Assembly: GCF_010692725.1 (NCBI RefSeq)
Contig: NZ_JAAFZB010000091.1
Coordinates: 62,001 to 126,000, forward strand
DNA length: 64,000 bases
Reading direction: 5' to 3'
Source of the DNA: Flavihumibacter soli
GTDB taxonomy: Bacteria; Bacteroidota; Bacteroidia; Sphingobacteriales; Sphingobacteriaceae
Shown: positions 1 through 7,890 of the stretch, piece after piece
Layout: each line of letters opens with the position of its first letter
Position numbering within the stretch: position 1 is the first letter of the stretch
Made by a program: the position numbers and the translations under genes
The notes under the pieces: model-generated
What the model was told of the DNA's origin: nothing
Database searches by the model: none
What the model saw: the letters and a program-made list of their open reading frames with translations, nothing else

Positions 1-455
1 CAAGCCTTTGCTGGTTCGAAGGAACGATCATCAACGAAGGCAGAGGCACAAAGTCGCCATTCGCAATTCTGGGGGCACCAGGGTTAAAGGGCCGTTATGA
101 ATTTTCTTATAAACCGGTATCAATTCCCGGAATGAGCGAGTCCCCGCAGCACAAAGACCAGCAATGCTATGGGATCGATCTGCGTGAATATGATACGGAT
201 AAGTTGCGAAAATCGGGACAGGTTAACCTGGGCTGGCTGATAGAATTATACAATGCTTATCCTGAAAAAGATAAGTTTTTCCCTGTTAACGCTCAAACAG
301 GTAGAGCAACCTTTGACCTTCGCTCGGGCAATGCGAAGTTGCGGGAACAGATCATCGCCGGGGTGCCGGAGTCGGAGATCAGGAAAAGCTGGGAACCGGG
401 ATTAAAAGCGTTTAAGCAAATGCGCGCAAAATACCTGCTCTACCCGGATAAATAA
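1..455 (+). CDS. NamZ-like exo-beta-N-acetylmuramidase (DUF1343), 3' part
   Basis: The reading frame is open from base 3 to the stop at 455, so this is the C-terminal part of a gene that begins before the window. The first visible residues, SLCWFEGT followed by EGRGT and FAILGAP, match the conserved DUF1343/YbbC block, and the end (LRSGNAKLREQI, then KYLLYP) matches the family C-terminus. DUF1343 proteins include NamZ, which removes MurNAc from the non-reducing ends of peptidoglycan fragments in cell-wall recycling. The ATG at 132 is an internal methionine, not the start. The catalytic part lies mostly outside the window, so activity cannot be judged. A sugar kinase possibly relevant to amino-sugar recycling sits far away at 62.7 kb. 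Confidence 0.8.
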   Translation, partial: SLCWFEGTIINEGRGTKSPFAILGAPGLKGRYEFSYKPVSIPGMSESPQHKDQQCYGIDLREYDTDKLRKSGQVNLGWLIELYNAYPEKDKFFPVNAQTGRATFDLRSGNAKLREQIIAGVPESEIRKSWEPGLKAFKQMRAKYLLYPDK

Positions 456-546
456 TTCGGGAGTTCTGATTCGGCTGCCTGAACAGCTGCTTCGATGACC
501 TAAAAAGCTTTAAGACTGACTCTGGTTTTATTAGAGGAGTCATTAT

Positions 547-1140
547 CTATTGGCCAGCCTCCTCATGAACTAATTTTTTCTCGATCCGGCGGTCGGGCAG
601 GAACCAGATAATTGCAACCAGGATGTAAAGTCCGAAGCTGACCCATGAATTAAATAGGGCCAGCAACATCGCTGTCACATAAATAAATACTGACAATTTC
701 CCTTTATTGCCTTTCCCTACTGCCTGAGCCAGTTCCGATTTTGAGCCGTGGTGTTTGATGAGCACATTCGACAGAATTGAATACGCCAGTGCGTTCATCA
801 ACAGTACGAACCCATAGAGGAACACCGGCCATTTTGAAAAATGGTTCTCTCCCATCCAGCCTGTAACGAATGGGATCAGTGAAAGCCAGAAAAGCAAATG
901 AAGGTTTGCCCATAAAGTAATCCCGTTAACGGAGTGCACGGTCTGAAGCATATGATGGTGATTATTCCAGTATATGCCAATATAGGCGAAGCTCAGGCAA
1001 TAACTGATAAAGACCGGCACCAGGGGTTGCAGTGATGCAAGATCGGCACCATGCGGAGCTTTCATTTCCAGCACCATAATTGTGATAATAATGGCGATCA
1101 CTCCATCACTGAAAGCTTCAAGCCGTCCTTTTCCCATCAT
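547..1140 (-). CDS. TMEM175-family (DUF1211) potassium channel-like membrane protein
   Basis: A 197-residue, strongly hydrophobic protein with about five or six membrane segments. Near the N-terminus it carries R-x-x-x-FSDGV (residues 7-13), the signature of TMEM175/DUF1211 proteins, whose first-helix FSD motif lines the pore. Bacterial members have six helices per subunit and assemble as potassium-permeable channels, so the length fits. Two adjacent ATG codons (1140 and 1137) could serve as the start. It is a single gene convergent with the DUF1343 gene. An imperfect ACATGGTG/CACCATGT inverted repeat (1167-1174 and 1191-1198) lies just upstream. The channel role is inferred from the family alone. 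Confidence 0.8.
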   Translation of the reverse strand: MMGKGRLEAFSDGVIAIIITIMVLEMKAPHGADLASLQPLVPVFISYCLSFAYIGIYWNNHHHMLQTVHSVNGITLWANLHLLFWLSLIPFVTGWMGENHFSKWPVFLYGFVLLMNALAYSILSNVLIKHHGSKSELAQAVGKGNKGKLSVFIYVTAMLLALFNSWVSFGLYILVAIIWFLPDRRIEKKLVHEEAGQ

Positions 1141-1237
1141 GCACTAAATTTATAAAATTTATTAAAACATGGTGAAACTATAATTCAGACCACCATGTTC
1201 TCCTGCAAGAGCTACCATCTACGAATAGAATCAGGGC

Positions 1238-1867
1238 ATGGAATTAAAAAAAATTTTTAACGGTATCGTCCGGGAGTTTAAAGTCCTGACTGGCGATAAA
1301 CCCAAAAACAGGGAGTACAGTAATGAAAATTCCTTTCCGGATGAAGGAAGTGCTAAAAAGGCATTCGAGGAGTCAAAGCGGAAGCTGTTTGATGTAAATG
1401 GCTGGTCGGCCATGGAAGGCATCAATTCGAAATTTACACTCTATTCGAAAGAAGGCAAGCTTGCAAATCATGGGCTAAAGCCGGGCTATTTTATCAGGAT
1501 CGAATTACCTGGGCCGCCCGTCGAAAACTGGGTCCGGATCACTGCTGTGAAGAACGAACCGGAGCTTGCTGAGTTTACAGTGCACCCGAGCGAAAAGCCA
1601 GCGGAGAAATCAAATCCGGACGCCGAAGTAAAGCACTTTTTCGCTAAGGAAGCCAGCAGTACTTTCCGGGTAACCAGGACAGGGAGCGTATTGCATGCTT
1701 TTGAGATCGGTCGCAATGAACTGATCAACAACCAGGGAGAGGAATCAGGTGATCGCCAGCTTTTAAATACCCTGATAGCAGAAGGCGGCTGGGCAGGTTT
1801 TCAGAAGATTCAGTGGGATAAGCTAACAAAATACCTGGTACACTCAGATGATGTTGAGACAAAATAG
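1238..1867 (+). CDS. Hypothetical protein, 209 aa, cytoplasmic
   Basis: The gene starts at an ATG preceded by an A/T-rich leader and has typical codon use for the region. The product is hydrophilic, rich in Lys and Glu, and has no signal peptide or membrane segment. I do not recognise the family. The middle (residues about 75-115: GYFIRIELPGPPVENWVRI, then FTVHPSE) reads like a compact beta-rich module. The C-terminus ends with a Trp-rich stretch (GGWAGFQKIQWDKL). It is divergent from the TMEM175-like gene and not obviously part of an operon. Function unknown. Confidence 0.7.
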   Translation: MELKKIFNGIVREFKVLTGDKPKNREYSNENSFPDEGSAKKAFEESKRKLFDVNGWSAMEGINSKFTLYSKEGKLANHGLKPGYFIRIELPGPPVENWVRITAVKNEPELAEFTVHPSEKPAEKSNPDAEVKHFFAKEASSTFRVTRTGSVLHAFEIGRNELINNQGEESGDRQLLNTLIAEGGWAGFQKIQWDKLTKYLVHSDDVETK

Positions 1868-1992
1868 AAGCGTCACCGGTGCATTCTGATGTCATCAGGG
1901 GTAAACCTTCGTGCGAAAAAATAATCTAATCTGTGGAATGGGCATCAGGAATGCATCCTAATGAAAGATTATTCTTAGCTAAAATTTACTCC

Positions 1993-2268
1993 ATGAAAAA
2001 AGTCATCTTCACCCTGATCTTCGCTGTAATTTTTTCGGCGCTTGCCGTTCCCGGCTATGCGGACCAAAATTCTTTAAAAGCAACGACTGCTATATCGACG
2101 AAAGCGGAAAATTTAGATATAAGTTTGGATCGGAAAAAGAAACGTAAAATAAAAAAGAAGGTTCGTCAGGCCGGCAACGTATACAAGCTGGTGAAGACCG
2201 GAAAACAGGATAAAAAACAGGCCCGGAAGGTTCAGAAAAAAATACGCCGGGTGATCAACATTTGGTAG
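1993..2268 (+). CDS. Small secreted, highly basic protein
   Basis: The preferred start is the ATG at 1993, because it places a clean signal peptide (MKKVIFTLIFAVIFSALA, then a cleavage region around VPGYAD) at the N-terminus. An in-frame GTG at 1933 would add 20 residues in front of it and is less likely. The mature part is only about 65 residues and extremely rich in Lys and Arg (RKKKRKIKKK). That suggests binding to an anionic partner such as nucleic acid, lipid A or polysaccharide in the periplasm or outside. I do not recognise a family. A bidirectional terminator follows at 2281. Confidence 0.6.
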   Translation: MKKVIFTLIFAVIFSALAVPGYADQNSLKATTAISTKAENLDISLDRKKKRKIKKKVRQAGNVYKLVKTGKQDKKQARKVQKKIRRVINIW

Positions 2269-2280
2269 TAGACCAAAAAA

Positions 2281-2315
2281 CGAACAAAGGTTAAGAGCAT
2301 TCCATCCTTTGTTCG
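2281..2315. terminator. Bidirectional terminator between convergent genes
   Basis: Inverted repeat CGAACAAAGG / CCTTTGTTCG with a 15-nt loop. On the minus strand it is followed by a run of six T, so it mainly ends the ArsC-like transcript. It also sits 13 nt after the stop of the small basic protein. Confidence 0.7.
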
Positions 2316-2320
2316 CTTAT

Positions 2321-2665
2321 CTATTTTAAATACTCAGCGTATTTATTTTCATCAAACCCTATTAGCAGGCCCTTCGACGTTTCTATCACGGGCCGTTTGA
2401 TCATGCTGGGTTTATCCTGCATCACGGCGAAAGCTGTGTCTTCACTTACAACTGAATTCTGAGTCTCCGGATCAAGTTTTTTCCACGTGGTTCCACGCTT
2501 ATTGATTAATGCTTCCCAGCCCGACTGTTCAGACCATTCCTTTAGTTTGGTCTCACTGACTCCCTGTTTTTTAAAGTCGTGAAATTCAAAGACAATCTCG
2601 TTGGCTTTTAACCAGTCTAACGCTTTTTTAACAGTGTTGCAATTGGGTATTCCATATAATTTCAT
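2321..2665 (-). CDS. ArsC/Spx-family thioredoxin-fold protein (YffB-like)
   Basis: A 114-residue protein with the N-terminal motif GIPNCNTVKKALDWL, typical of the YffB branch of the ArsC/Spx family. A single Cys (residue 9) stands in a C-N-T context where Spx has CxxC, so an intramolecular CxxC switch is not possible. The family fold is a thioredoxin-like domain with a helical insert. The later block (KRPVIETSKGLLIGF) matches the conserved RPV stretch near the arsenate reductase active site. YffB-type proteins are thought to be glutathione-dependent reductases, but their substrates are unsettled. Monocistronic, bounded by hairpins on both sides. Confidence 0.85.
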   Translation of the reverse strand: MKLYGIPNCNTVKKALDWLKANEIVFEFHDFKKQGVSETKLKEWSEQSGWEALINKRGTTWKKLDPETQNSVVSEDTAFAVMQDKPSMIKRPVIETSKGLLIGFDENKYAEYLK

Positions 2666-2678
2666 GGCTCAAAAATAA

Positions 2679-2710
2679 GAAAGGCTCCGTTGCTATTAAC
2701 GGAGCCTTTC
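2679..2710 (-). terminator. Terminator downstream of the TonB-type receptor
   Basis: A perfect 13-bp inverted repeat GAAAGGCTCCGTT / AACGGAGCCTTTC with a 6-nt loop, followed on the minus strand by TTATTTTT. It lies between the receptor stop (2730) and the ArsC-like start (2665), so it separates two minus-strand units. Confidence 0.8.
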
Positions 2711-2729
2711 ACTTATATTTTTAAAAAGC

Positions 2730-5174
2730 TTATTGAGTAGCACCTCCGCCCCCACTTTTCACATCATCATTCTTTATTCCGCGGGCATTCTTTTTGATCT
2801 GGGCTTTCAGTTTTCCAAAGCGATAGTTCATACTGACATTGAACCGGCGATAATAGTTTTGATAATCATTGGTCTGAGAGAAGTTAAACCCTTGGGAAGT
2901 ATTTTTCCAGGAACGGTATTTCTGGAAAGGGTTGCTTACTGATCCCGAAAAAGTCAGCTTGTCTTTAATGATCTCTTTATTCAACGATGCCGACAAGTAG
3001 TTATATGCGTTCGATGTTCCCTGGAGGGTTATCCATGGACTGTTAAATGAGAAATTTATCCCGGTGCGCCAGCCTTTTTCAAACTTATATCCGGCATAAG
3101 CATACATATATCCCTGCAAGCCATCGTTTCTCAGAAGATCGTCGCCTACCTGGCCCTCAATCCATACGTAATACAGGTTTCCGCCTGTGTTTATATTAAA
3201 CTTGGTGGTAACCGGGTAATTGATATTAAAGTTCGAACCCAGCTTCCGGTCCTTGCCGATATTAAAATAACTGCTGCTGGTAATGTTCGTTTCTTGATTG
3301 TAGTTAGTTACATATTGAATGGTATTATTAGCGAACGAATAATTAAGCCCAAGATTTACAGAGCCCTTTTTGAATCTGCTGTATGAAAGCTCGAAGCTGT
3401 TGTTCAGTACGGGACGAAGGTTTGGATTACCAGAGTTCTCAAAGTTTGGCATCCTGTTAACGTAAGGATTAAGCTGCCAGATCCCCGGGCGCTCGATCCG
3501 CTGCGTGTAACCAAAGTTCAGGTTACTCATGTTTTTAAATTTCCGGTTAACCGAAACGGAAGGAATGATGTTGAAGTAGTCCTTATCCAGTGTGGATGAA
3601 GTTGATTCGAAATCGGCATTTATGAAAGTGTTTTCAATCCTGATCCCGCCTTTAAAACCCCAGTCCTTCAGGTTGTATTGATAGGAGTTATAAACCCCTA
3701 CAATATCCTGGTGATTATCAAATTTGTTCGTTCTGTCAGCCATTTCAATGAAGGAGTTACTAGTCTCTTCAAATTCGGAGTACCCGAAATCACTTCTGTT
3801 ATTACGGAGAATTCCTTTTATACCACCTTCAATACTCAACTTTTTAACGGGATGCACATAATCCATCTGTATGGTCTGCTCGATAGATTCACCGATATTC
3901 CGCTGACGATAATTCGGATTTTCATAATTAACGCGCTCACTGATCTCTAATTCATTATCATTATCATTCCCCCAACTTGTGTATTTATAGGAGAAGGTTA
4001 GCAACTGTTCCTTCTTACGTTTAAACCCGAGCTGATAATTTAATCCGAGATCCCAGCCCCCATTCCCTCCTTCACCAATATTTTGGAGACGGTACTGCGT
4101 ATGAACTTCGTCTTGCTGATCGTAAATAGTTGTGAGCTGGGAGGATGTCATTTTGTTTCTTCCGCCGTTGAAACCCACTTCACCAGTGATGAGGTTAAGT
4201 GAGTCGATCTCAAAGCTTAGCTCGGAACTCAGGTAGGCCCACCGGCTGTCATACTCATTGATCCCCGCCTGGATCAGGTTCGACGCAAAAGATCCTGTGG
4301 TTAGCCTGTTTGCGCTGTTCGAAGTACCGGGGTTGGAATTATTTGACATGCCTCCGTAAGAGGAAAAGCCAAACTTACCATCCTTGACAGTCGCGGAGCC
4401 GTTCAGTCCCGGGCCGCCAGCAGGAAACCCCTGCCGCAAACCAAGGCTGGCATTATAGCCGGCATCCACTTTTTTATTAGTGATAATGTTGATGATTCCG
4501 GCTAAACCTTCACTGTCATACTTCGCGGGCGGAGTAGTGATCACTTCGATCTTTTGAATATCTGCCGCAGGCATACTTTTAAATACCTCTTTGGGATCGC
4601 GGGCAACCATAGCAGATGGCCGGCCATTGATGAGCACTTTATAGTTTCCGCTTCCTTTCAGTTTAATATTGTCGTCCGCATCAAGAGAGATCAATGGAAC
4701 CTTTCTCAACATCTCCAAAACATTATTCACTTTACTTTCCGGGTCAGCCTGTACATCGTAAGCGATGCGGTCTACCTCCTGCTTGATAAGCGGGCGATCC
4801 GCAACTATCGAAACCTCCTTAAGGGATACGTTCGATGCAGCGATCGCTATCGATCCCAGGTCAGTAACCTGCCTGGTGCTGTCGCTAAGGTCGACATTTA
4901 CGGACTTTGTTATAAAGCCAACGGACACAAGGGTTACCGTAAATTTCCCTGCAGGAAGATTTTGAAAGATAAAGTGCCCCTTGCTGTCAGTTAAAGCACT
5001 TTTGAATGGTTTTTCATTTTGCTTCAGGCTCACAGTAACATAATCCTGCACCTTTTTACTGGCAGAATCAATCACCACACCCTGCACTGAAAATCCGGAA
5101 TTTTTGACTTGTGCGTTCAGATCGGAGGAAAAGACCAGACACACGATAGCGAATAGCAGTAAGTTTATTCTCAT
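2730..5174 (-). CDS. TonB-dependent receptor-like outer membrane beta-barrel protein (OMP_b-brl_3 family)
   Basis: An 814-residue protein with a signal peptide (MRINLLLFAIVCLVFSS...NAQ). A CarboxypepD_reg-like beta-sandwich follows (about residues 28-110), then a TonB plug domain (about 120-235, with the VLEMLRKVP and LINGRPS stretches), then a long beta-barrel rich in Asn/Tyr/Ser repeats of alternating pattern. This architecture is that of Bacteroidota PF14905-type outer-membrane proteins rather than SusC. No SusD partner gene is adjacent, so a classical polysaccharide-uptake locus is unlikely. The C-terminus continues past the barrel with a short Gly-rich tail (GGGGATQ). The substrate is unknown. 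A near-palindrome upstream (AACTAAATAGTT, 5186-5197) could be an operator. Confidence 0.85.
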   Translation of the reverse strand: MRINLLLFAIVCLVFSSDLNAQVKNSGFSVQGVVIDSASKKVQDYVTVSLKQNEKPFKSALTDSKGHFIFQNLPAGKFTVTLVSVGFITKSVNVDLSDSTRQVTDLGSIAIAASNVSLKEVSIVADRPLIKQEVDRIAYDVQADPESKVNNVLEMLRKVPLISLDADDNIKLKGSGNYKVLINGRPSAMVARDPKEVFKSMPAADIQKIEVITTPPAKYDSEGLAGIINIITNKKVDAGYNASLGLRQGFPAGGPGLNGSATVKDGKFGFSSYGGMSNNSNPGTSNSANRLTTGSFASNLIQAGINEYDSRWAYLSSELSFEIDSLNLITGEVGFNGGRNKMTSSQLTTIYDQQDEVHTQYRLQNIGEGGNGGWDLGLNYQLGFKRKKEQLLTFSYKYTSWGNDNDNELEISERVNYENPNYRQRNIGESIEQTIQMDYVHPVKKLSIEGGIKGILRNNRSDFGYSEFEETSNSFIEMADRTNKFDNHQDIVGVYNSYQYNLKDWGFKGGIRIENTFINADFESTSSTLDKDYFNIIPSVSVNRKFKNMSNLNFGYTQRIERPGIWQLNPYVNRMPNFENSGNPNLRPVLNNSFELSYSRFKKGSVNLGLNYSFANNTIQYVTNYNQETNITSSSYFNIGKDRKLGSNFNINYPVTTKFNINTGGNLYYVWIEGQVGDDLLRNDGLQGYMYAYAGYKFEKGWRTGINFSFNSPWITLQGTSNAYNYLSASLNKEIIKDKLTFSGSVSNPFQKYRSWKNTSQGFNFSQTNDYQNYYRRFNVSMNYRFGKLKAQIKKNARGIKNDDVKSGGGGATQ

Positions 5175-5185
5175 AGGTTAGGTAT

Positions 5186-5197
5186 TAACTAAATAGT
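5186..5197. promoter_or_regulatory. Possible operator upstream of the receptor gene
   Basis: AACTA-AA-TAGTT is an exact inverted repeat 12 nt upstream of the receptor start codon, inside an otherwise A/T-rich 102-nt gap. Position and symmetry suggest a repressor site, but in A/T-rich DNA such a short repeat can occur by chance. Confidence 0.25.
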
Positions 5198-5276
5198 TAG
5201 TTGCAATAATACCTAAAAGAAAATATCTAAATGTTAAAATCTGTTAACTCAATAAAAATATTACAAACAGCAAGCG

Positions 5277-5837
5277 TTACTTATTAAACCGTGTCATTGT
5301 GAGTTCTGCTCCAGCCGAAACAAAGCTATTGATCATCTCAACGGAGCGGTCGATCAAAGCGGGCAATTCAGGCTGCTCGTCATCGTCGAACCCGCTTAAC
5401 ACATAATCCACCTGGCGGCCTTTTGGATAATTGTCGCCAATACCAAAACGGAGGCGTGCGTAATTAACAGTACCCAATACACTTTCAATACTTCTTAACC
5501 CGTTATGACCGGCGGCACTGCCCTTCGGTTTCAAGCGGACTGTACCCAGTGGTAAGGCGAGATCATCAACAATTACAAGAACGTTTTCTATTGGGATCTT
5601 CAATTCCTGCATCCAGTAATTAACTGCTTTTCCGCTGAGATTCATATAGGTAGTCGGCTTGATGACAAATAGCTTCCGGCTTTTGTGAGTCAATTCTGTA
5701 TAGTAAGCAAGCCTGAGGTTGGAGAAAGAAACCTTTGCATTCTTTGCAAGTTCATCCGCAATCATAAAGCCGATATTATGCCTGGTATCTGCATACTCAG
5801 GTCCTATATTTCCAAGGCCAACAATAAGATATTTCAT
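5277..5837 (-). CDS. pth: Peptidyl-tRNA hydrolase
   Basis: The preferred ATG at 5837 gives 186 residues beginning MKYLIVGLGNIGPEYADTRHN, the canonical Pth N-terminus with the catalytic His in TRHNIG and the essential Asn. A longer frame to 5900 adds an unrelated hydrophobic extension. Later conserved blocks are present: KPTTYMNLSG, DDLALPLG and GHNGLRSIES. The enzyme hydrolyses the ester bond of peptidyl-tRNA released from stalled ribosomes, recycling tRNA. It lies downstream of rplY and prs in a common Bacteroidota order, but a strong hairpin separates it from rplY, so it may have its own promoter or depend on read-through. Confidence 0.97.
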   Translation of the reverse strand: MKYLIVGLGNIGPEYADTRHNIGFMIADELAKNAKVSFSNLRLAYYTELTHKSRKLFVIKPTTYMNLSGKAVNYWMQELKIPIENVLVIVDDLALPLGTVRLKPKGSAAGHNGLRSIESVLGTVNYARLRFGIGDNYPKGRQVDYVLSGFDDDEQPELPALIDRSVEMINSFVSAGAELTMTRFNK

Positions 5838-5901
5838 TAAAAAAGCAGGAATTAAATGACTGGTATTAAGAATGAAGTTAACAGGAAAAACTATAAACAA
5901 A

Positions 5902-5929
5902 AAAGCAGCACAGGAACCTGTGCTGCTTT
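5902..5929 (-). terminator. Terminator after rplY
   Basis: A perfect 13-bp inverted repeat AAAGCAGCACAGG / CCTGTGCTGCTTT with a 2-nt centre, followed on the minus strand by TTTG after the stem's own T run. It ends or attenuates the prs-rplY transcript before pth. Confidence 0.8.
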
Positions 5930-5947
5930 GAAAAAATTCAACAAGGA

Positions 5948-6526
5948 TTATTTTCCTTTTGATTCCTGCTCAGCCTGTTTCAGCGCACGGGACATAATTA
6001 CAGAAACGATGGTATCGTCGCCGTTATTCATGATTCTGAAGTTTTCGAACTTTAGCTCATCAACAGCAACTGATTTACCCACCTCAAGGGCCTCAAGACT
6101 TACTTCAACGTTCTGAGGCATATCTTTTGGAAGAGCCTTAACCCGTAATTTACGTAATTTCTGAACCAGTTTACCACCGGTCTTAACGCCGGGAGATGTT
6201 CCGGTTAATTTAACAGGGATCTCCATTACAACAGGTTTGCTGTCGTTTAACTCCAAAAAGTCAACGTGCAATGGAAGGTCAGTTAAAGGATGAAAATCTA
6301 CATCCTGAATGATCGCTTTGGCTTTTACACCTGCAACTTCAAGGTCAATGAATTGAACATCTGGTGTATAAACCAAACCTTTCAAATCACTTGCAGACAC
6401 TGAAAAGTGGATCTGGTTTTTTCCACCATAAAGAACTGCAGGCACTAAGCCCTGGTAACGCAGCTCTTTAGCGTCTCTTTTCCCTACGTTCTCTCTTGGA
6501 GAACCGCTAATAGCAATTGATTTCAT
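5948..6526 (-). CDS. rplY: 50S ribosomal protein L25/Ctc
   Basis: A 192-residue protein of the long L25 (Ctc/TL5) type. An N-terminal 5S rRNA-binding domain (about residues 1-90, with GSPRENVGKRDAKELR and VPAVLYGG) is followed by a C-terminal beta domain (about 95-180), then a Lys/Glu tail. L25 binds loop E of 5S rRNA in the central protuberance. It sits between prs and pth, a conserved neighbourhood. The 74-nt gap to prs is A/T-rich and has no convincing terminator, so cotranscription with prs is likely. Confidence 0.97.
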   Translation of the reverse strand: MKSIAISGSPRENVGKRDAKELRYQGLVPAVLYGGKNQIHFSVSASDLKGLVYTPDVQFIDLEVAGVKAKAIIQDVDFHPLTDLPLHVDFLELNDSKPVVMEIPVKLTGTSPGVKTGGKLVQKLRKLRVKALPKDMPQNVEVSLEALEVGKSVAVDELKFENFRIMNNGDDTIVSVIMSRALKQAEQESKGK

Positions 6527-6600
6527 TATTATTTATTTTATTGTTTACTGTTTGTTAATTGTTGCTTATGCCCCGATCGCCCGGCCTGTTTCATTGTGCA

Positions 6601-7545
6601 CTAATCCACCTTAAACAGATCACTTATCGATCCGTGTTCATTGACGTTGGCAATGGCCCTGGCAAACAGATCAGCAGTTGACAGAACTTTGATCTTAGGG
6701 CTCGACTGTTTCAAAGGTATGGTATCGGTAACAATAAGTTCGGCTAATGCTGAGTTCTCCACCGTTTCGATCGCTTTACCGGATAGTACAGGGTGTGTAC
6801 AGACTGCTCTTACGCTGTTAGCACCATTCTCCATAATTAAACCCGCAGCTTTCGCAAGGGTACCCGCGGTATCGCAGATATCGTCTATCAGCACTATATC
6901 CTGTCCTGTAACATCACCGATGATGGACATTGACTCAATTTCGTTCGCACGTTTACGACGTTTATCGCAAATTACTACTTCAGCATTAAAGAATTTAGCA
7001 AAGGTCCGTGCCCTGTAAGATCCCCCCATATCAGGCGAAGCGATTGTCAGGTTCGGCAAATTCAGGGCCTTAATGTGTGGAACAAAAATTACAGACGCAT
7101 CCAGGTGATCAACCGGAATATCAAAGAAGCCCTGGATTTGTGCCGCGTGCAGATCCATTGTCATAATACGGTGAGCTCCGGCTGCTGTGATCAGGTTAGC
7201 CATCAGCTTTGCGCCTATAGCAACCCTTGGTTTATCTTTTCTATCCTGGCGGGCTAAACCGAAATATGGAACAACCACTGTTATATAATGCGCCGATGCA
7301 CGTTTTGCAGCATCAGTCATCAGTAACAGTTCAACAAGATTATCGCTCGGCTGATTCGTGGACTGGATAAGAAAAACATCACAACCCCGCACTGTTTCAT
7401 TGAAATGGGGCTGAAACTCGCCGTCACTGAATTTAGAGATCGTTAGATCGCCTAATTCTTTACCATAAGCATTCGCAATATTTTCAGCGAGAACAGTGGT
7501 TCCGGAACCAGAAAATAATTTGACGGGATTGAAGGATAAAGGCAT
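6601..7545 (-). CDS. prs: Ribose-phosphate pyrophosphokinase
   Basis: A 314-residue PRPP synthetase, the usual length for the class. It makes 5-phosphoribosyl 1-diphosphate from ribose 5-phosphate and ATP for nucleotide, His, Trp and NAD synthesis. Visible motifs include the ATP-binding flexible loop (FGLARQDRK), the DLHA metal site (MDLHAAQIQGFF), the catalytic Lys/Arg region (CDKRRKR) and the PRPP-binding loop (VLIDDICDTAGTL). First gene of prs-rplY on the minus strand, directly downstream of tRNA-Gln and separated from it by a strong terminator. Confidence 0.98.
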   Translation of the reverse strand: MPLSFNPVKLFSGSGTTVLAENIANAYGKELGDLTISKFSDGEFQPHFNETVRGCDVFLIQSTNQPSDNLVELLLMTDAAKRASAHYITVVVPYFGLARQDRKDKPRVAIGAKLMANLITAAGAHRIMTMDLHAAQIQGFFDIPVDHLDASVIFVPHIKALNLPNLTIASPDMGGSYRARTFAKFFNAEVVICDKRRKRANEIESMSIIGDVTGQDIVLIDDICDTAGTLAKAAGLIMENGANSVRAVCTHPVLSGKAIETVENSALAELIVTDTIPLKQSSPKIKVLSTADLFARAIANVNEHGSISDLFKVD

Positions 7546-7562
7546 GGCGGGTGGTTAACCGT

Positions 7563-7597
7563 ATAAAAAAATTCGGATTGCATGATGCAATCCGATA
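7563..7597 (-). terminator. Terminator after tRNA-Gln
   Basis: Inverted repeat CGGATTGCA / TGCAATCCG with a 3-nt loop, followed on the minus strand by a run of seven T (AATTTTTTT). It lies 13 nt beyond the tRNA 3' end and 27 nt before the prs start, so it ends the tRNA transcript. Confidence 0.85.
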
Positions 7598-7609
7598 TTA
7601 TTTTAAAAG

Positions 7610-7680
7610 TTGCCCGACCAGGATTCGAACCTAGACAAACTGCACCAAAAACAGTCGTACTACCATTATACTATCGGGCA
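7610..7680 (-). tRNA. tRNA-Gln (anticodon TTG)
   Basis: On the minus strand the sequence folds as a cloverleaf: acceptor TGCCCGA with TCGGGCA, D-arm GTA...TAC, anticodon stem ACTGT/GCAGT around loop TTTTGGT (anticodon TTG reading CAA), and T-arm with GGTTCGAATCC. The discriminator base is A. CCA is not encoded. A consensus promoter lies about 40 nt upstream. Confidence 0.96.
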
Positions 7681-7719
7681 ATTCAGTTCCCAAAAGAACT
7701 TCCTTTTTTAAATGGTGTG

Positions 7720-7751
7720 CAAATATAGAACGATATATTATTACCTCCAAA
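7720..7751 (-). promoter_or_regulatory. Bacteroidota-type promoter for tRNA-Gln
   Basis: Read on the minus strand: TTTG, exactly 20 nt, then TATATTTG. This matches the primary sigma consensus of Bacteroidota (-33 TTG, -7 TAnnTTTG) perfectly. Transcription would start near 7713, about 33 nt before the mature tRNA. Confidence 0.8.
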
Positions 7752-7890
7752 TCATTTTTAAATTTTTGCTTTTTCTTTCAAAATCGGGTTGGTGCCGTTA
7801 AATAGTGTTAAATGAAGATGCTTGTTTCTCGCTATTTCATTTCAAATCGCTATTTTCGGCAGCAATTTTCCTCTTTAAGAACAGTAAAAC

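Noticed and set aside
4554-4994. 146-codon plus-strand frame inside the receptor gene
   Set aside because: It lies wholly in the reverse of a well-supported plug domain and has no family motif, so it is a shadow frame.
5838-5900. Longer pth start at 5900
   Set aside because: The extra 21 residues are not part of the Pth fold; MKYLIVGLGN at 5837 is the canonical start.
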